Positions 55,942 through 64,000 of a DNA stretch of 64,000 nucleotides are shown here, one piece after another. Origin of the DNA: Aliivibrio sp. EL58 (GTDB lineage: Bacteria > Pseudomonadota > Gammaproteobacteria > Enterobacterales > Vibrionaceae); NCBI RefSeq assembly GCF_900312675.1, contig NZ_OMPC01000009.1:186001-250000 (forward strand), in the 5' to 3' direction. The notes beneath the pieces were generated by a model. The model searched no databases. It had not been told where the DNA came from and saw only the letters and a list, made by a program, of their open reading frames with translations. Position numbers and translations under genes: made by a program. The stretch's first letter is position 1. Each line of letters starts with the position of its first letter.

Positions 55942-57000
55942 TTACTCTTCAGACTTTTCTTCTTTCGGCATATTATTTGATTTTTCGATCATCGCCGCTA
56001 GAACAGGAACCACTGAATCAAGCGTGGCTTCATCTACAGGTTTCCCTCCAGCATCGGTCACATTAATTGAAGTACGGTTGCCTAAGTCACCCAATAGAAG
56101 ATTATAAGTGCTGCCTTCAAAAGAGAGGGGTTTAGTTCCTATCTCTTGCCAGAACTCATCATCAGGTTCTTTATATTTAACTTCAATTGTTCCTTGAGAA
56201 CGGTTTCTGTCTTCAATCGTTAGTCCCATCATTGGCAATAACTCACCAAGACGCTCCCAGAAGATATTATATGGTGCACGAGCAATAATGATTGGTAAAC
56301 CACTTCTATCTTGCCCCATAGAGATAGGAATGCGCTTCACTAGCTCTTCCGCACGAATACGGGCTTCTTCACGTAACTGCTCATCATAAGCTGACGTCAC
56401 TAAATTGGTAATTAGAATGTTATAACGAGCTTTATTGGCTTGAGTAACATCCATTTTCTTGCCATCTACTTGCCAATCAATCAGAGAAATTTGGAAACCA
56501 AAACGGTTATTCTGTTTTAATTTAACAATTTTATAGCGCGCACCAAACTCATGGTCTTCATCTTCTGAATTCCATTTTAGCCAATCGGTTTCTAATTCAG
56601 AGTCATTTTGTGTGATTAAACCAATATCACGCTTCTCAATTAAAGTTAACACCGTTTGCCAAAGCTTATCGACATCTTCTTTTTTAACAAGCCATACTGT
56701 CACCTCACCCTTTTGCTCTTCAATGCGAGCGCCAGGGATCAATTCAAGCACTTGCTGAGGCGGTCTAATATCGACATCCTTACCAATACCACCAACATAC
56801 TCCCCTTTAGGGATATCATATTGAGGATAAAATTCAGGTTTTGCCTCTGCTGGTTGCTGCCACTCTTTTAAAGGTGGTGTTTCCAAGTACTTAAAATCTT
56901 GCTTAGCTTGGCGACGCTCTGTTGGACTGCTTGAACATGCTGATAAAACCGCAATCATCAATGATCCAACAACAAAGCGAGTGTTCACTTTCATTTTCAA
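55942..57000 (-). CDS. bamC: Outer-membrane protein assembly lipoprotein BamC
   Basis: Lipoprotein of the BAM complex that folds barrels into the outer membrane. The 352-residue product has lipobox LSAC (near residue 21) and a conserved unstructured N-terminal stretch (YLETPPLKEW, YPQYDIPKGEYVGGIG). Two helix-grip domains follow. Length is normal. It lies 5 bases after dapA, the classic dapA-bamC (nlpB) pair. Confidence 0.95.
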   Translation of the reverse strand: MKMKVNTRFVVGSLMIAVLSACSSSPTERRQAKQDFKYLETPPLKEWQQPAEAKPEFYPQYDIPKGEYVGGIGKDVDIRPPQQVLELIPGARIEEQKGEVTVWLVKKEDVDKLWQTVLTLIEKRDIGLITQNDSELETDWLKWNSEDEDHEFGARYKIVKLKQNNRFGFQISLIDWQVDGKKMDVTQANKARYNILITNLVTSAYDEQLREEARIRAEELVKRIPISMGQDRSGLPIIIARAPYNIFWERLGELLPMMGLTIEDRNRSQGTIEVKYKEPDDEFWQEIGTKPLSFEGSTYNLLLGDLGNRTSINVTDAGGKPVDEATLDSVVPVLAAMIEKSNNMPKEEKSEE

Positions 57001-57005
57001 TCCTA

Positions 57006-57887
57006 TTACTTCAACACACCTGAACGAATCAAAGCTTGTTCAACAATTGGTTGTGCTGACAGGCTTAATTCCGTAAGTGGTAAACGAATATCTGGGTGAG
57101 TAATCATACCTAAACGATGCGTAGCCCATTTTACAGGCATTGGATTCGCTTCAATGAATAAATCTTTGTGTAATGGCATTAAGCGTTGGTTAATTACTTC
57201 AGCTTCTTCAAACTTACCTTGAGCTGCTAACGCGAACATGGTTGCCATCTCTTTTGCAGCAATATTTGAGGTCACTGAAATAACACCGTGGCCACCTAAT
57301 TTTACAAAATCAAGCGCCGTAGCATCATCGCCACTCAGTTGGATAAAGTTTTCACCACAAAGTTCACGAGTAAGTGCAATTCGGTCTAAATCTGCGGTCG
57401 CATCTTTTAACGCAACAATGTTTTCAAACTCTGACAGACGAGCAACGGTTTCAGGTAATAAATCAACCGCGGTACGACCTGGAACATTATAAAGAATTTG
57501 AGGAATATCTGTTGCTTCAGAGATCGCTTTATAATGTAGGAATAACCCTTCTTGTGTTGGCTTATTATAATAAGGTGTCACACTTAAACAGCCAGCAACG
57601 CCTGAGTCATGAAAAAGTTTACTAAACGTTACTGCTTCATGTGTTGCATTTGCGCCAGTTCCTGCAATAACAGGAATGCGCCCATCAGCAAACTCAAGAG
57701 TCTTCATTACAAGCTTGACATGCTCTTCTACACTTAATGTCGCTGACTCACCTGTTGTACCAACAGCAACGATGCCATTTGTACCAGCATCAATATGATA
57801 ATCAACAAGGTTTTTTAAACTAGTGTAATCGACTTCACCATCGGTATCGAGTGGTGTAACTAATGCGACAATGCTACCTGAGAACAT
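57006..57887 (-). CDS. dapA: 4-hydroxy-tetrahydrodipicolinate synthase
   Basis: Condenses pyruvate and aspartate semialdehyde in the first step of lysine/DAP synthesis. The 293-residue product has the pyruvate-binding GTTGESATL, the tyrosine in [11 protein letters not shown], and the Schiff-base lysine in [23 protein letters not shown] context gives a good start. It pairs with bamC; dapE lies 2 kb away, so two lysine-pathway genes are neighbours here. Confidence 0.98.
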   Translation of the reverse strand: MFSGSIVALVTPLDTDGEVDYTSLKNLVDYHIDAGTNGIVAVGTTGESATLSVEEHVKLVMKTLEFADGRIPVIAGTGANATHEAVTFSKLFHDSGVAGCLSVTPYYNKPTQEGLFLHYKAISEATDIPQILYNVPGRTAVDLLPETVARLSEFENIVALKDATADLDRIALTRELCGENFIQLSGDDATALDFVKLGGHGVISVTSNIAAKEMATMFALAAQGKFEEAEVINQRLMPLHKDLFIEANPMPVKWATHRLGMITHPDIRLPLTELSLSAQPIVEQALIRSGVLK

Positions 57888-58160
57888 ATCCTTCTCCCTT
57901 TTTTCTTAGCCTGAATGTGCGAATAGATTCTGTTATTCATTAATATCATTGCAAAGAGTCATCATCCTTGACCATATAAAGCCATATGGTTTTCGTCTTC
58001 TATGCAATAAGCAGAATCATTCAATCAATATTCCTCAAGGATATTACATAAGAGCCTCTGTTGTAGAGTCTTTTTTTTGACGATTGTCCACTATTGCTTG
58101 CTTATCACACAATCACTTGCGTGTTAGTATTAGGTTATCTTTTTCAATAACGAGTTTTTT

Positions 58161-58691
58161 ATGCCTCAACACCTTGTAATTACCGCTGTCGGCACTGACA
58201 GACCAGGTATCTCTAATAAGGTGACTCGTCTTGTCACCGACTCAAGCTGTAATATTGTTGATAGCCGTATTGCATCATTTGGTAGTGAGTTTACATTAAT
58301 CATGTTGTTGTCTGGTACAGCAAATGCGATTTCTCGTATTGAAAATACCTTGCCTTTACTTGGGCAAAAACACGATTTAATCACTATGATGAAGCGAACC
58401 TCTCCTCATCAAGATAGAGATATTTTTTATACCATTGATGCCTTTGTTGAATCAGAAGATCGCCCAGGCCTCACTGAGAAATTTACTGATTTTTTAGCCA
58501 ATCGCGATATCGATTTAAAAACCTTAAGTGCTCAAACACTTAAAAAAGGCGAGAACCAAAATACATTTCAAATTCAAATTACCGCAGAAATTTTTAAAGA
58601 GTGCCACATCATTGAGATACAAGAGCAGTTTGAAGCGCTATGTGCCTCACTCAATGTAAGCGGTAAGATAAACTTTTATAAAACTAATTAG
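58161..58691 (+). CDS. gcvR: Glycine cleavage regulatory protein GcvR
   Basis: ACT-domain protein that binds and restrains GcvA in glycine cleavage control. The 176-residue product has two ACT domains: residues about 3-75 (VITAVGTDRPGISNKVTRLV) and about 90-170 (DAFVESEDRPGLTEKFTDFL). It is divergent from dapA across 273 bases and upstream of bcp, a conserved order. Confidence 0.93.
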   Translation: MPQHLVITAVGTDRPGISNKVTRLVTDSSCNIVDSRIASFGSEFTLIMLLSGTANAISRIENTLPLLGQKHDLITMMKRTSPHQDRDIFYTIDAFVESEDRPGLTEKFTDFLANRDIDLKTLSAQTLKKGENQNTFQIQITAEIFKECHIIEIQEQFEALCASLNVSGKINFYKTN

Positions 58692-58715
58692 AAAACACAG
58701 TCAAAAGGAAATATC

Positions 58716-59186
58716 ATGATAACGCCATTAGCAGCAGGCTCACCTGCACCCGACGTATCACTTCTTGATCAAAATGGAGAATCAATTTCTCTTTCTGATT
58801 TACAAGGAAAGAAAGTTCTATTTTATTTCTACCCAAAAGCAATGACGCCAGGATGTACCGTTCAAGCTCAAGGTCTTCGTGACATTAAAGCGGAGTTAGA
58901 TGCCCATAACGTCGTTACACTTGGGGTAAGTATTGATCCTGTTAAACGTTTAGGAAAATTCATCGAACGTGATGAGCTGAACTTTACGTTGTTATCAGAT
59001 GAAGATCATACTGCTGCAGATGCCTTTGGCGTATGGGGTGAGAAGAAGTTTATGGGTAAAGTGTACGATGGATTACATCGTATTAGCTTTCTAATTAACG
59101 AAGAAGGCGTGATTGAACACGTGTTCAATAAATTCAAAACTAAGACTCATCATGAAGTCGTTTTGGATTATTTAAACAATAAATAA
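58716..59186 (+). CDS. bcp: Thiol peroxidase Bcp (PrxQ-type)
   Basis: Peroxiredoxin that reduces hydroperoxides. The 156-residue product has the peroxidatic cysteine in PGCTVQAQGLRD. In E. coli Bcp the fifth residue after it is a second, resolving cysteine (C-T-V-Q-A-C); here that position is Q, and there is no other cysteine, so it must be a one-cysteine enzyme or use an external thiol. AAAAGGAAATATC precedes the ATG. It lies 24 bases after gcvR. Confidence 0.95.
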   Translation: MITPLAAGSPAPDVSLLDQNGESISLSDLQGKKVLFYFYPKAMTPGCTVQAQGLRDIKAELDAHNVVTLGVSIDPVKRLGKFIERDELNFTLLSDEDHTAADAFGVWGEKKFMGKVYDGLHRISFLINEEGVIEHVFNKFKTKTHHEVVLDYLNNK

Positions 59187-59226
59187 GCTAAACGAAAAGT
59201 AATCGTTTTTAAAAGCTCAAAACAAG

Positions 59227-59264
59227 AAAGGCGGTGCTCATCAAAAGCACCGCCTTTCTTTTAT
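59227..59264. terminator. Bidirectional terminator between bcp and perM
   Basis: AAAGGCGGTGCT and AGCACCGCCTTT flank a short loop, with a T-rich end on the plus strand and a usable one on the minus strand. Confidence 0.92.
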
Positions 59265-59273
59265 TTATTTACT

Positions 59274-60344
59274 TTATGATGCTTTATTAAATACTTCATC
59301 CGTTGCAGGTAACGCTTTCCAAACCGCTTTAACCAATGTCGCTAACGGAATAGCAAAGAAGACGCCCCAGAACCCCCACAAACCACCAAATACAAGCACC
59401 GATACAATGATCGCCACTGGGTGCAGATTAACGGCCTCTGAGAATAGGACTGGCACTAATACATTGCCATCTAATGCCTGAATGATCCCATAAGCAAGTA
59501 CTAACCAATAGAAATCAGGGGTTAATCCCCATTGGAATAACGCCACAATCGCAATCGGCACAGTAACTGCAGCAGCACCTATATATGGGATAAGTACTGA
59601 GAATCCGACCATTACGGCTAATAGCAGTGAATAGCGCAAATCCATGATGAAGAAAGTAATGTAGCTCACCCCGCCGACAATGATAATTTCAACCACTTTC
59701 CCGCGAATATAATTACTAATCTGCTCATTCATCTCAACCCATACTTTGGTCGCTAAACGACGGTTTTGAGGAAGGATGTTACTCATGGTTGCCACCATCT
59801 CTTCTTTATCTTTTAATAAGAAGAAAACCAGCAGCGGAACAAGGATCAAATATACCCCTAATGCAGCAATACTAACTAATGATGCCAATGAGCCTTTAAC
59901 CATGGTTTCACCCATGCCAAGTACTTTGCCACGTAATGTATCTAATAAAGTATCAATCGATTGAGGCTGAATGAACTCTGGATAACGTTCAGGAAGGCTT
60001 GATAAGAAATTATGCAACCCATTAAACATTGATGGCATATCATTAATTAAATTACCTATTTGATTCCAAATATTTGGCACCAATCCAAAAACAGCCATTA
60101 ACATCACACTGATAAACAGAATAATCACTAACATTACAGAGAGGGTTCTTGGTATGCCAAGTTTAGTGAGCTTAACCACTGGCCATTCAAGTAAATACGC
60201 CAAAACGATGGCAACTAAAAGAGGGGCGATAAGATGGCCAAAGAAATAAATCGTAATAAAACCAACGATAAGAATGGCAACAAGGCTAACGGCGTGTGGA
60301 TCTGAAAAGCGGCGTTTATACCACTTTGTAACCATATCTAACAT
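59274..60344 (-). CDS. perM: AI-2E transporter-family permease PerM
   Basis: Inner-membrane protein of the AI-2E/PerM family (356 residues, substrate not known). About seven or eight hydrophobic segments are visible (LVAILIVGFITIYFFG, LLVAIVLAYLLEWPVV, VMLVIILFISVMLMAVFG, AALGVYLILVPLLVFFLL in parts, and GFSVLIPYIGAAAVTVPIAIV). The C-terminal PVLFSEAVNLHPVAII and GGLWGFWGVFFAIPLATL are typical. It lies 8 bases after the TusA-like gene. Confidence 0.93.
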   Translation of the reverse strand: MLDMVTKWYKRRFSDPHAVSLVAILIVGFITIYFFGHLIAPLLVAIVLAYLLEWPVVKLTKLGIPRTLSVMLVIILFISVMLMAVFGLVPNIWNQIGNLINDMPSMFNGLHNFLSSLPERYPEFIQPQSIDTLLDTLRGKVLGMGETMVKGSLASLVSIAALGVYLILVPLLVFFLLKDKEEMVATMSNILPQNRRLATKVWVEMNEQISNYIRGKVVEIIIVGGVSYITFFIMDLRYSLLLAVMVGFSVLIPYIGAAAVTVPIAIVALFQWGLTPDFYWLVLAYGIIQALDGNVLVPVLFSEAVNLHPVAIIVSVLVFGGLWGFWGVFFAIPLATLVKAVWKALPATDEVFNKAS

Positions 60345-60352
60345 ATTAAGTT

Positions 60353-60574
60353 CTACTTCCTAGTAACAGTTAAAAACGAACATGAGTCTGTTTGTTCTAA
60401 ATGAATATCAAATGAGTGTTGTTCAAAGTACCTCATGATATCGGCTAACGATGTTTTGTCGACGACTTTGAGTTGTAATTGTTCATCTTTACCCAAAGAG
60501 TGACTCTCTCGTTTTGCTAATAGTAATGACATTGGGCAACGATGTTGTGATAAATCTACGCTTCTGGTTTTCAT
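60353..60574 (-). CDS. TusA/SirA-like sulfurtransferase family protein
   Basis: A 73-residue protein with the TusA fold pattern: an N-terminal beta strand, the cysteine motif in HRCPMSLLLAKR, and a C-terminal beta strand. The canonical CPxP of TusA reads CPMS here, so the second proline is lost while the active cysteine is kept. The role is uncertain; sulfur relay is family knowledge. It lies 8 bases before perM on the same strand and is divergent from bepA. Confidence 0.85.
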   Translation of the reverse strand: MKTRSVDLSQHRCPMSLLLAKRESHSLGKDEQLQLKVVDKTSLADIMRYFEQHSFDIHLEQTDSCSFLTVTRK

Positions 60575-60744
60575 TCTACGACTCTATAGATATGATAGAT
60601 TCCAATTAAAAGAGTATAAATCACATAATTAAAACAAAAAAGAAACCAATTCCAAATGTGATACTCTTATATAGCTCAATTACGCTATTATTTTTTCTAC
60701 GACTTATCCAGATTAGTATTGTTAAAAGGATTTGCAAAAACAAC

Positions 60745-62199
60745 ATGTTCAAACTAAAAAAAATGGCCAGCGCTTTATTGATCACATCAATACTGACAAG
60801 CACGCTTCCTGTTTATGCAAATAACGACCTTAATCTCCCTGATATTGGTACGACGGCAGCATCAACGCTGACCATAGACCAAGAGCTTATCTATGGCGAT
60901 GCGTATATGCGTATGCTTCGCGCAAGCCAACCTGTTATTAATGACCCTGTTTTAGCGGAGTATGTCCAAGATCTTGGTCATCGATTAGTTGCAAATGCCA
61001 GTGATGTCAAAACACCTTTTCATTTTTTCCTAATTAATAACAGAAATATCAACGCCTTTGCTTTCTTTGGTGGTTATGTTGCACTTCATTCTGGCTTATT
61101 TTTGCACGCGCAATCAGAAAGTGAACTTGCGTCGGTGGTTGCTCACGAAATCGCCCACATAACTCAACGTCACCTTGCTCGAAGTATGGAAGATCAGGCA
61201 AAACGTTCACCAGCAACCATGGCGGCTCTTATTGGATCATTACTGCTCGCTATTGCAGCCCCAGAAGCAGGGATAGCCGCGATTCATGCCACTACCGCTG
61301 GTGCAATGCAAAGTTCGATTAACTACACCCGTAGTAATGAAAAAGAAGCAGACCGGTTTGGTATCGATACCTTGGCAAAGTCTGGTTTTGATGTCTCAGC
61401 AATGCCGCGTTTTTTCTCTCGCTTAGCGGATCAATATCGCTATGCAAGCACACCACCACCCATGCTGCTGACTCACCCATTACCAACTTCTCGTATCACA
61501 GATAGCCGAGAAAGAGCGCAACAATACCCAATGCGTAGAGTGAGCACTTCATTACACTATCAACTTGCCCGTTCACGTATTGTGGCTCGTTACGCTGGAA
61601 TTGATAGTAGTGCCGCTTTAGATTGGTTTTCACGTAAATCGAAAACGCATAATAGCGAGATTAAAAATGCCTTAAATTACGGTAAAGCATTAGTCTATAT
61701 AGATTCAAAGCAATACGCGAAAGCACAACCCTTGCTTAGTGATTTATTAAAAAATGACCCTCTCAATGTTTTTTATATTGATGCGGCAACCGATTTAGAT
61801 CTCTATACAAAAAAGAATGAGCAAGCCATTACGCGCTTAGAAAACGGCTTAGTTCAACTGCCAAATAATCCGGTATTAACCATTAACTACGCTCACGCCT
61901 TATCTGAAAGCAATAAACCCGCAGAAGCGGTTCGTGTATTACAGCGCTATACCCATGATAATCCAGACGATCCGACAGGGTGGCAATTATTGGCTAAGGC
62001 TTACCATGATAATGGCAGCGCTAATGGTGAATTAGCAGCAAGAGCAGAAGTCTACGCCCTTAAAGGTATGTGGAACAAAGCATTAAATAATTACACTCAA
62101 GCCAGTCAACTGGTTGAGTATGGAAGTTTAGATCAAGCAAGGTACGACGCAAGAATCGATCAGCTTCGTCTATCAAGAGAGCGTTTCAGCGCTTTATAA
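60745..62199 (+). CDS. bepA: Periplasmic metalloprotease/chaperone BepA
   Basis: M48 zinc protease with TPR domain that handles stalled LptD and BAM substrates. From the ATG at 60745 (MFKLKKMASALLI) it has 484 residues, a signal peptide ending near PVYA, and the zinc motif VVAHEIAHITQ, with the third ligand in SNEKEADRFG. C-terminal TPRs follow (ALNYGKALVYIDSKQYAKAQ, NPVLTINYAHALSESNKPAEA in parts). Twenty-nine further open codons upstream are rejected: a spurious hydrophobic leader. Confidence 0.95.
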   Translation: MFKLKKMASALLITSILTSTLPVYANNDLNLPDIGTTAASTLTIDQELIYGDAYMRMLRASQPVINDPVLAEYVQDLGHRLVANASDVKTPFHFFLINNRNINAFAFFGGYVALHSGLFLHAQSESELASVVAHEIAHITQRHLARSMEDQAKRSPATMAALIGSLLLAIAAPEAGIAAIHATTAGAMQSSINYTRSNEKEADRFGIDTLAKSGFDVSAMPRFFSRLADQYRYASTPPPMLLTHPLPTSRITDSRERAQQYPMRRVSTSLHYQLARSRIVARYAGIDSSAALDWFSRKSKTHNSEIKNALNYGKALVYIDSKQYAKAQPLLSDLLKNDPLNVFYIDAATDLDLYTKKNEQAITRLENGLVQLPNNPVLTINYAHALSESNKPAEAVRVLQRYTHDNPDDPTGWQLLAKAYHDNGSANGELAARAEVYALKGMWNKALNNYTQASQLVEYGSLDQARYDARIDQLRLSRERFSAL

Positions 62200-62214
62200 T
62201 CAAAAGGAAAAAGT

Positions 62215-62565
62215 ATGTCTGTTATTATTTATCATAACCCTCGTTGCTCAAAAAGCCGTGAAACATTAGCGCTATTAGAGGCTCAAGGCGTGACCCCAAG
62301 CGTTGTGAAGTACCTAGAAGAAACACCAAGTGTTGATGCCTTAAAAACGCTATTCTCTCAATTAGGGTTCGATTCTGTTCGTGACATGATGAGAGTAAAA
62401 GAAGCTGAATATAAAGAACAAAATCTAGGAGATAACTCAGTAACGGACGAGCAGCTCTTTGAAGCGATGGTACAAACACCAAAATTGATTGAGCGCCCTA
62501 TTGTGGTTAACAACAACCAAGCAAAAATAGGTCGTCCACCAGAGCAAGTTTTAGAGATTTTATAG
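62215..62565 (+). CDS. arsC: ArsC-family arsenate reductase (YfgD-like)
   Basis: Glutaredoxin-coupled ArsC-type reductase of 116 residues. The redox cysteine lies in NPRCSKSRETLALLE, and the arginine and final block are in IERPIVVNNNQAKIGRPPEQVL. AAAAGGAAAAAGT precedes the ATG. It lies 15 bases after bepA, the conserved yfgC-yfgD pair. Its true substrate in this pair is not established. Confidence 0.93.
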   Translation: MSVIIYHNPRCSKSRETLALLEAQGVTPSVVKYLEETPSVDALKTLFSQLGFDSVRDMMRVKEAEYKEQNLGDNSVTDEQLFEAMVQTPKLIERPIVVNNNQAKIGRPPEQVLEIL

Positions 62566-62585
62566 CATTAAGCAGGAAGCTAAAC

Positions 62586-63017
62586 ATGGATCCAGTTGAA
62601 ATGAGCGCAGAAACAAAGCGCTATCGTTTTCTTGCACTATTTTGCAACTTAGCACTACTTGTCTTTGTCGCTCTTTGGCATAGTACTCTCTCTCCTCATC
62701 CGTTGATCAATCCATATGGCATTATGGTGGCATGGATTATTCCAATGCTTTTTCCACTAAAGGGGATCATTCAAGGTAAGCCCTACACGCACGCATGGGC
62801 AAACTTTATTTTAATGTTCTACTTTTTGCATGGTTTAACCATACTTTGGCTTGATGAGGGGGGGCGTTATTTCGCGCTAGTTGAAGTCATCCTTACCTCA
62901 GGGGCGTTTATTGGTAACATTTACTATGCTCGCTTACGAGGCAAAGAATTAGGATTAAAACTAAAACGTTTGTCTGAAGTAGAGAAAATAGAAAAAGCCA
63001 AATATACCGAGAAATAG
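62586..63017 (+). CDS. DUF2069 inner-membrane protein
   Basis: A 143-residue integral membrane protein with four hydrophobic segments (FLALFCNLALLVFVALW, GIMVAWIIPMLFPL, FILMFYFLHGLTILWL, VILTSGAFIGNIYYA) and a basic C-terminal tail. The block KGIIQGKPYTHAWANFIL and the order after arsC match DUF2069. The function is unknown. An ATG four codons in (MSAETKRYRF) is an alternative start. It ends before a strong terminator. Confidence 0.88.
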   Translation: MDPVEMSAETKRYRFLALFCNLALLVFVALWHSTLSPHPLINPYGIMVAWIIPMLFPLKGIIQGKPYTHAWANFILMFYFLHGLTILWLDEGGRYFALVEVILTSGAFIGNIYYARLRGKELGLKLKRLSEVEKIEKAKYTEK

Positions 63018-63032
63018 TAAGCTTACAGACAC

Positions 63033-63075
63033 AAAAAAGGTGATTACATTCATTATGTAGTCACCTTTTTTATTT
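63033..63075. terminator. Bidirectional terminator between DUF2069 and DUF2066 genes
   Basis: AAAAAAGGTGATTACAT and ATGTAGTCACCTTTTTT pair with one mismatch, with T tracts on both strands. Confidence 0.92.
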
Positions 63076-63099
63076 ATACTTATTAAGGGTAGAAATGTC

Positions 63100-64000
63100 T
63101 TAACTTGCGCTCAATTGATACTCATGAACGACTGGCTGAACTTCTTCAGCTTCAGTTTGCATCTCTTCGCTCACGACAGGCATACCGTCGTCTAATGGTA
63201 GTTCAGCTTCTTGCGCCACTTCCTCTGTAATAACATCAGTTTTAATATCATCATCTACAGCAACAGCAATTGGCTCTTCTGGAATGAGTGAAATACGTGA
63301 GTTCTTACTTAAAAGTTCATCATTAAACTGTTGATAATCACCTAGCAAGCTTAATGTGTAAGTGACTTTATCACCTTGGATTGTATTTACCTGCACACTA
63401 GCTACTGAGTTCATTTGCTGTAATTGCTTCTCAATAGTGAAAAAAGAACGTGTTGTATGAACGCCTTTAATCGATACTGTTTCTGACTCACTAGCCACTG
63501 CAGCTAAGTTCTTAGTGTACGTTTTAGCAAAGTAATCACTCACTTCATTAACCATATCAGCTAACTGAACAGAGCCCGATGCTCGACCTTCAATCGACTT
63601 TTTCGATGTCGTCACTAGATATTGAGGCGTAGAGTCAAATAGAGTCCATGTAGAGCTATTACCACGTACTTTTACGACTAAAATAGCTTGTGGATTATAG
63701 CGCTCACTCGCATCTGCAATTGGTTTTTTAAAGTTACCCCATAAATCTGGGATCTCGATTGAGGTCACATCATCAAAATCCCCTACAGGGAACATGACAG
63801 GTAAGCCTCTTTCATTCGCTGCATCTTTAATTCGAGTGATTAAACTGTTGTTTGATTGCTCCCAAATAATACTTCTTTGGTAATTGTATTCATTCACAAT
63901 CCAAACCAATACCGATTTACGTGGCGTCTCCCAAATACCGACTTCAGCTTGAGTTAACAAACTCAATACCATTTTAGAGTTGTACCCTAGCTTCATCGCA
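63100..64000 (-). CDS. DUF2066 family protein (5' end cut by window edge)
   Basis: Reads in from beyond the right edge; the frame is open to position 64000. About 300 codons are visible: WETPRKSVLVWIVNEYNYQRS, INEPADLW-like stretches (SIEIPDLWGNFKKP, ASERYNPQAILVVKVR), then an acidic C-terminal tail (EVAQEAELPLDDG, MQTEAEEVQP). These are marks of DUF2066, a periplasmic protein of unknown role. A methionine at 63996 is internal, not the start. The convergent DUF2069 gene shares its terminator. Confidence 0.82.
   Translation of the reverse strand, partial: AMKLGYNSKMVLSLLTQAEVGIWETPRKSVLVWIVNEYNYQRSIIWEQSNNSLITRIKDAANERGLPVMFPVGDFDDVTSIEIPDLWGNFKKPIADASERYNPQAILVVKVRGNSSTWTLFDSTPQYLVTTSKKSIEGRASGSVQLADMVNEVSDYFAKTYTKNLAAVASESETVSIKGVHTTRSFFTIEKQLQQMNSVASVQVNTIQGDKVTYTLSLLGDYQQFNDELLSKNSRISLIPEEPIAVAVDDDIKTDVITEEVAQEAELPLDDGMPVVSEEMQTEAEEVQPVVHEYQLSAS

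Noticed and set aside
60658-60744. Upstream extension of BepA with a hydrophobic leader
   Set aside because: The frame is open by chance; the ATG at 60745 gives a normal signal peptide and family length.

Overview
The window looks like chromosomal DNA of a marine gammaproteobacterium of the Vibrionaceae, most likely Aliivibrio (A. fischeri/A. logei group). The evidence is low GC, a polar-flagellum region in the order flgOP-flgT / flgMN-flgA / cheVR / flgB-L followed by five tandem flagellins (the flaABCDE arrangement I associate with A. fischeri), a porin-ligA-zipA-cysZ-cysK-ptsHI-crr block, and napFDABC divergent from narQP. The species is inferred from layout and was not tested by a search. 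I see no rRNA or tRNA gene, CRISPR array, prophage or intact insertion sequence. The only mobile-like DNA is a 162 bp near-palindromic MITE at 42699-42860 and a 47 bp relative at 27712-27758.

1-25.6 kb: flagellum and chemotaxis. On the minus strand, read from right to left, are cheV-cheR, flgBCDE, flgFGHI, flgJ, flgKL, flaA, a small secreted Cys-rich protein, flaB, flaC, flaD and flaE (cut by the window edge). Sigma-54 type -24/-12 sites (GG-N10-GC) stand before flgB, flgF, flgJ, flgK and flaA. Sigma-28 type sites stand before flaB, flaC, flaD and flgM. Intrinsic terminators after flgE, flgI, flgJ, flgL, flaB and flaC divide the cluster into more transcription units than the gene order suggests. 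flgA and flgMN run on the plus strand; flgOP (minus) and flgT (plus) encode the sheathed-flagellum H-ring and outer-membrane parts. The logic is the usual Vibrio hierarchy: sigma-54 for hook-basal body and the main flagellin, then release of FlgM and sigma-28 for the minor flagellins.

25.7-34.4 kb: a membrane TPR-GGDEF protein (probable diguanylate cyclase), gltX, and a tandem duplication of about 2.4 kb in which each copy holds a chitoporin-like porin and a small lipoprotein.

34.4-45.3 kb: housekeeping genes (ligA, zipA, cysZ, cysK), the PTS core (ptsH, ptsI, crr), the MITE, a DyP-type peroxidase with two membrane/secreted neighbours, and a DUF2956 gene.

45.3-52.9 kb: periplasmic nitrate reduction. 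napFDABC plus a 43-residue membrane peptide are divergent from the nitrate/nitrite two-component pair narQ-narP. The shared upstream region carries a NarP-type 7-2-7 heptamer pair and an Fnr-type box.

52.9-64 kb: a winged-helix protein, an Spx-like protein with dapE, an M15 peptidase, a DUF2897 peptide, dapA-bamC, gcvR-bcp, an AI-2E-family permease with a TusA-like protein, bepA-arsC-DUF2069, and a DUF2066 gene cut by the right edge.

The least explained items are the internally duplicated Cys-module protein between flaA and flaB (5253-5633), a sigma-28-like promoter pointing antisense between flaB and flaC, TTGCCGC/GCGGCAA words upstream of two sigma-54 promoters, and the duplicated porin-lipoprotein unit.
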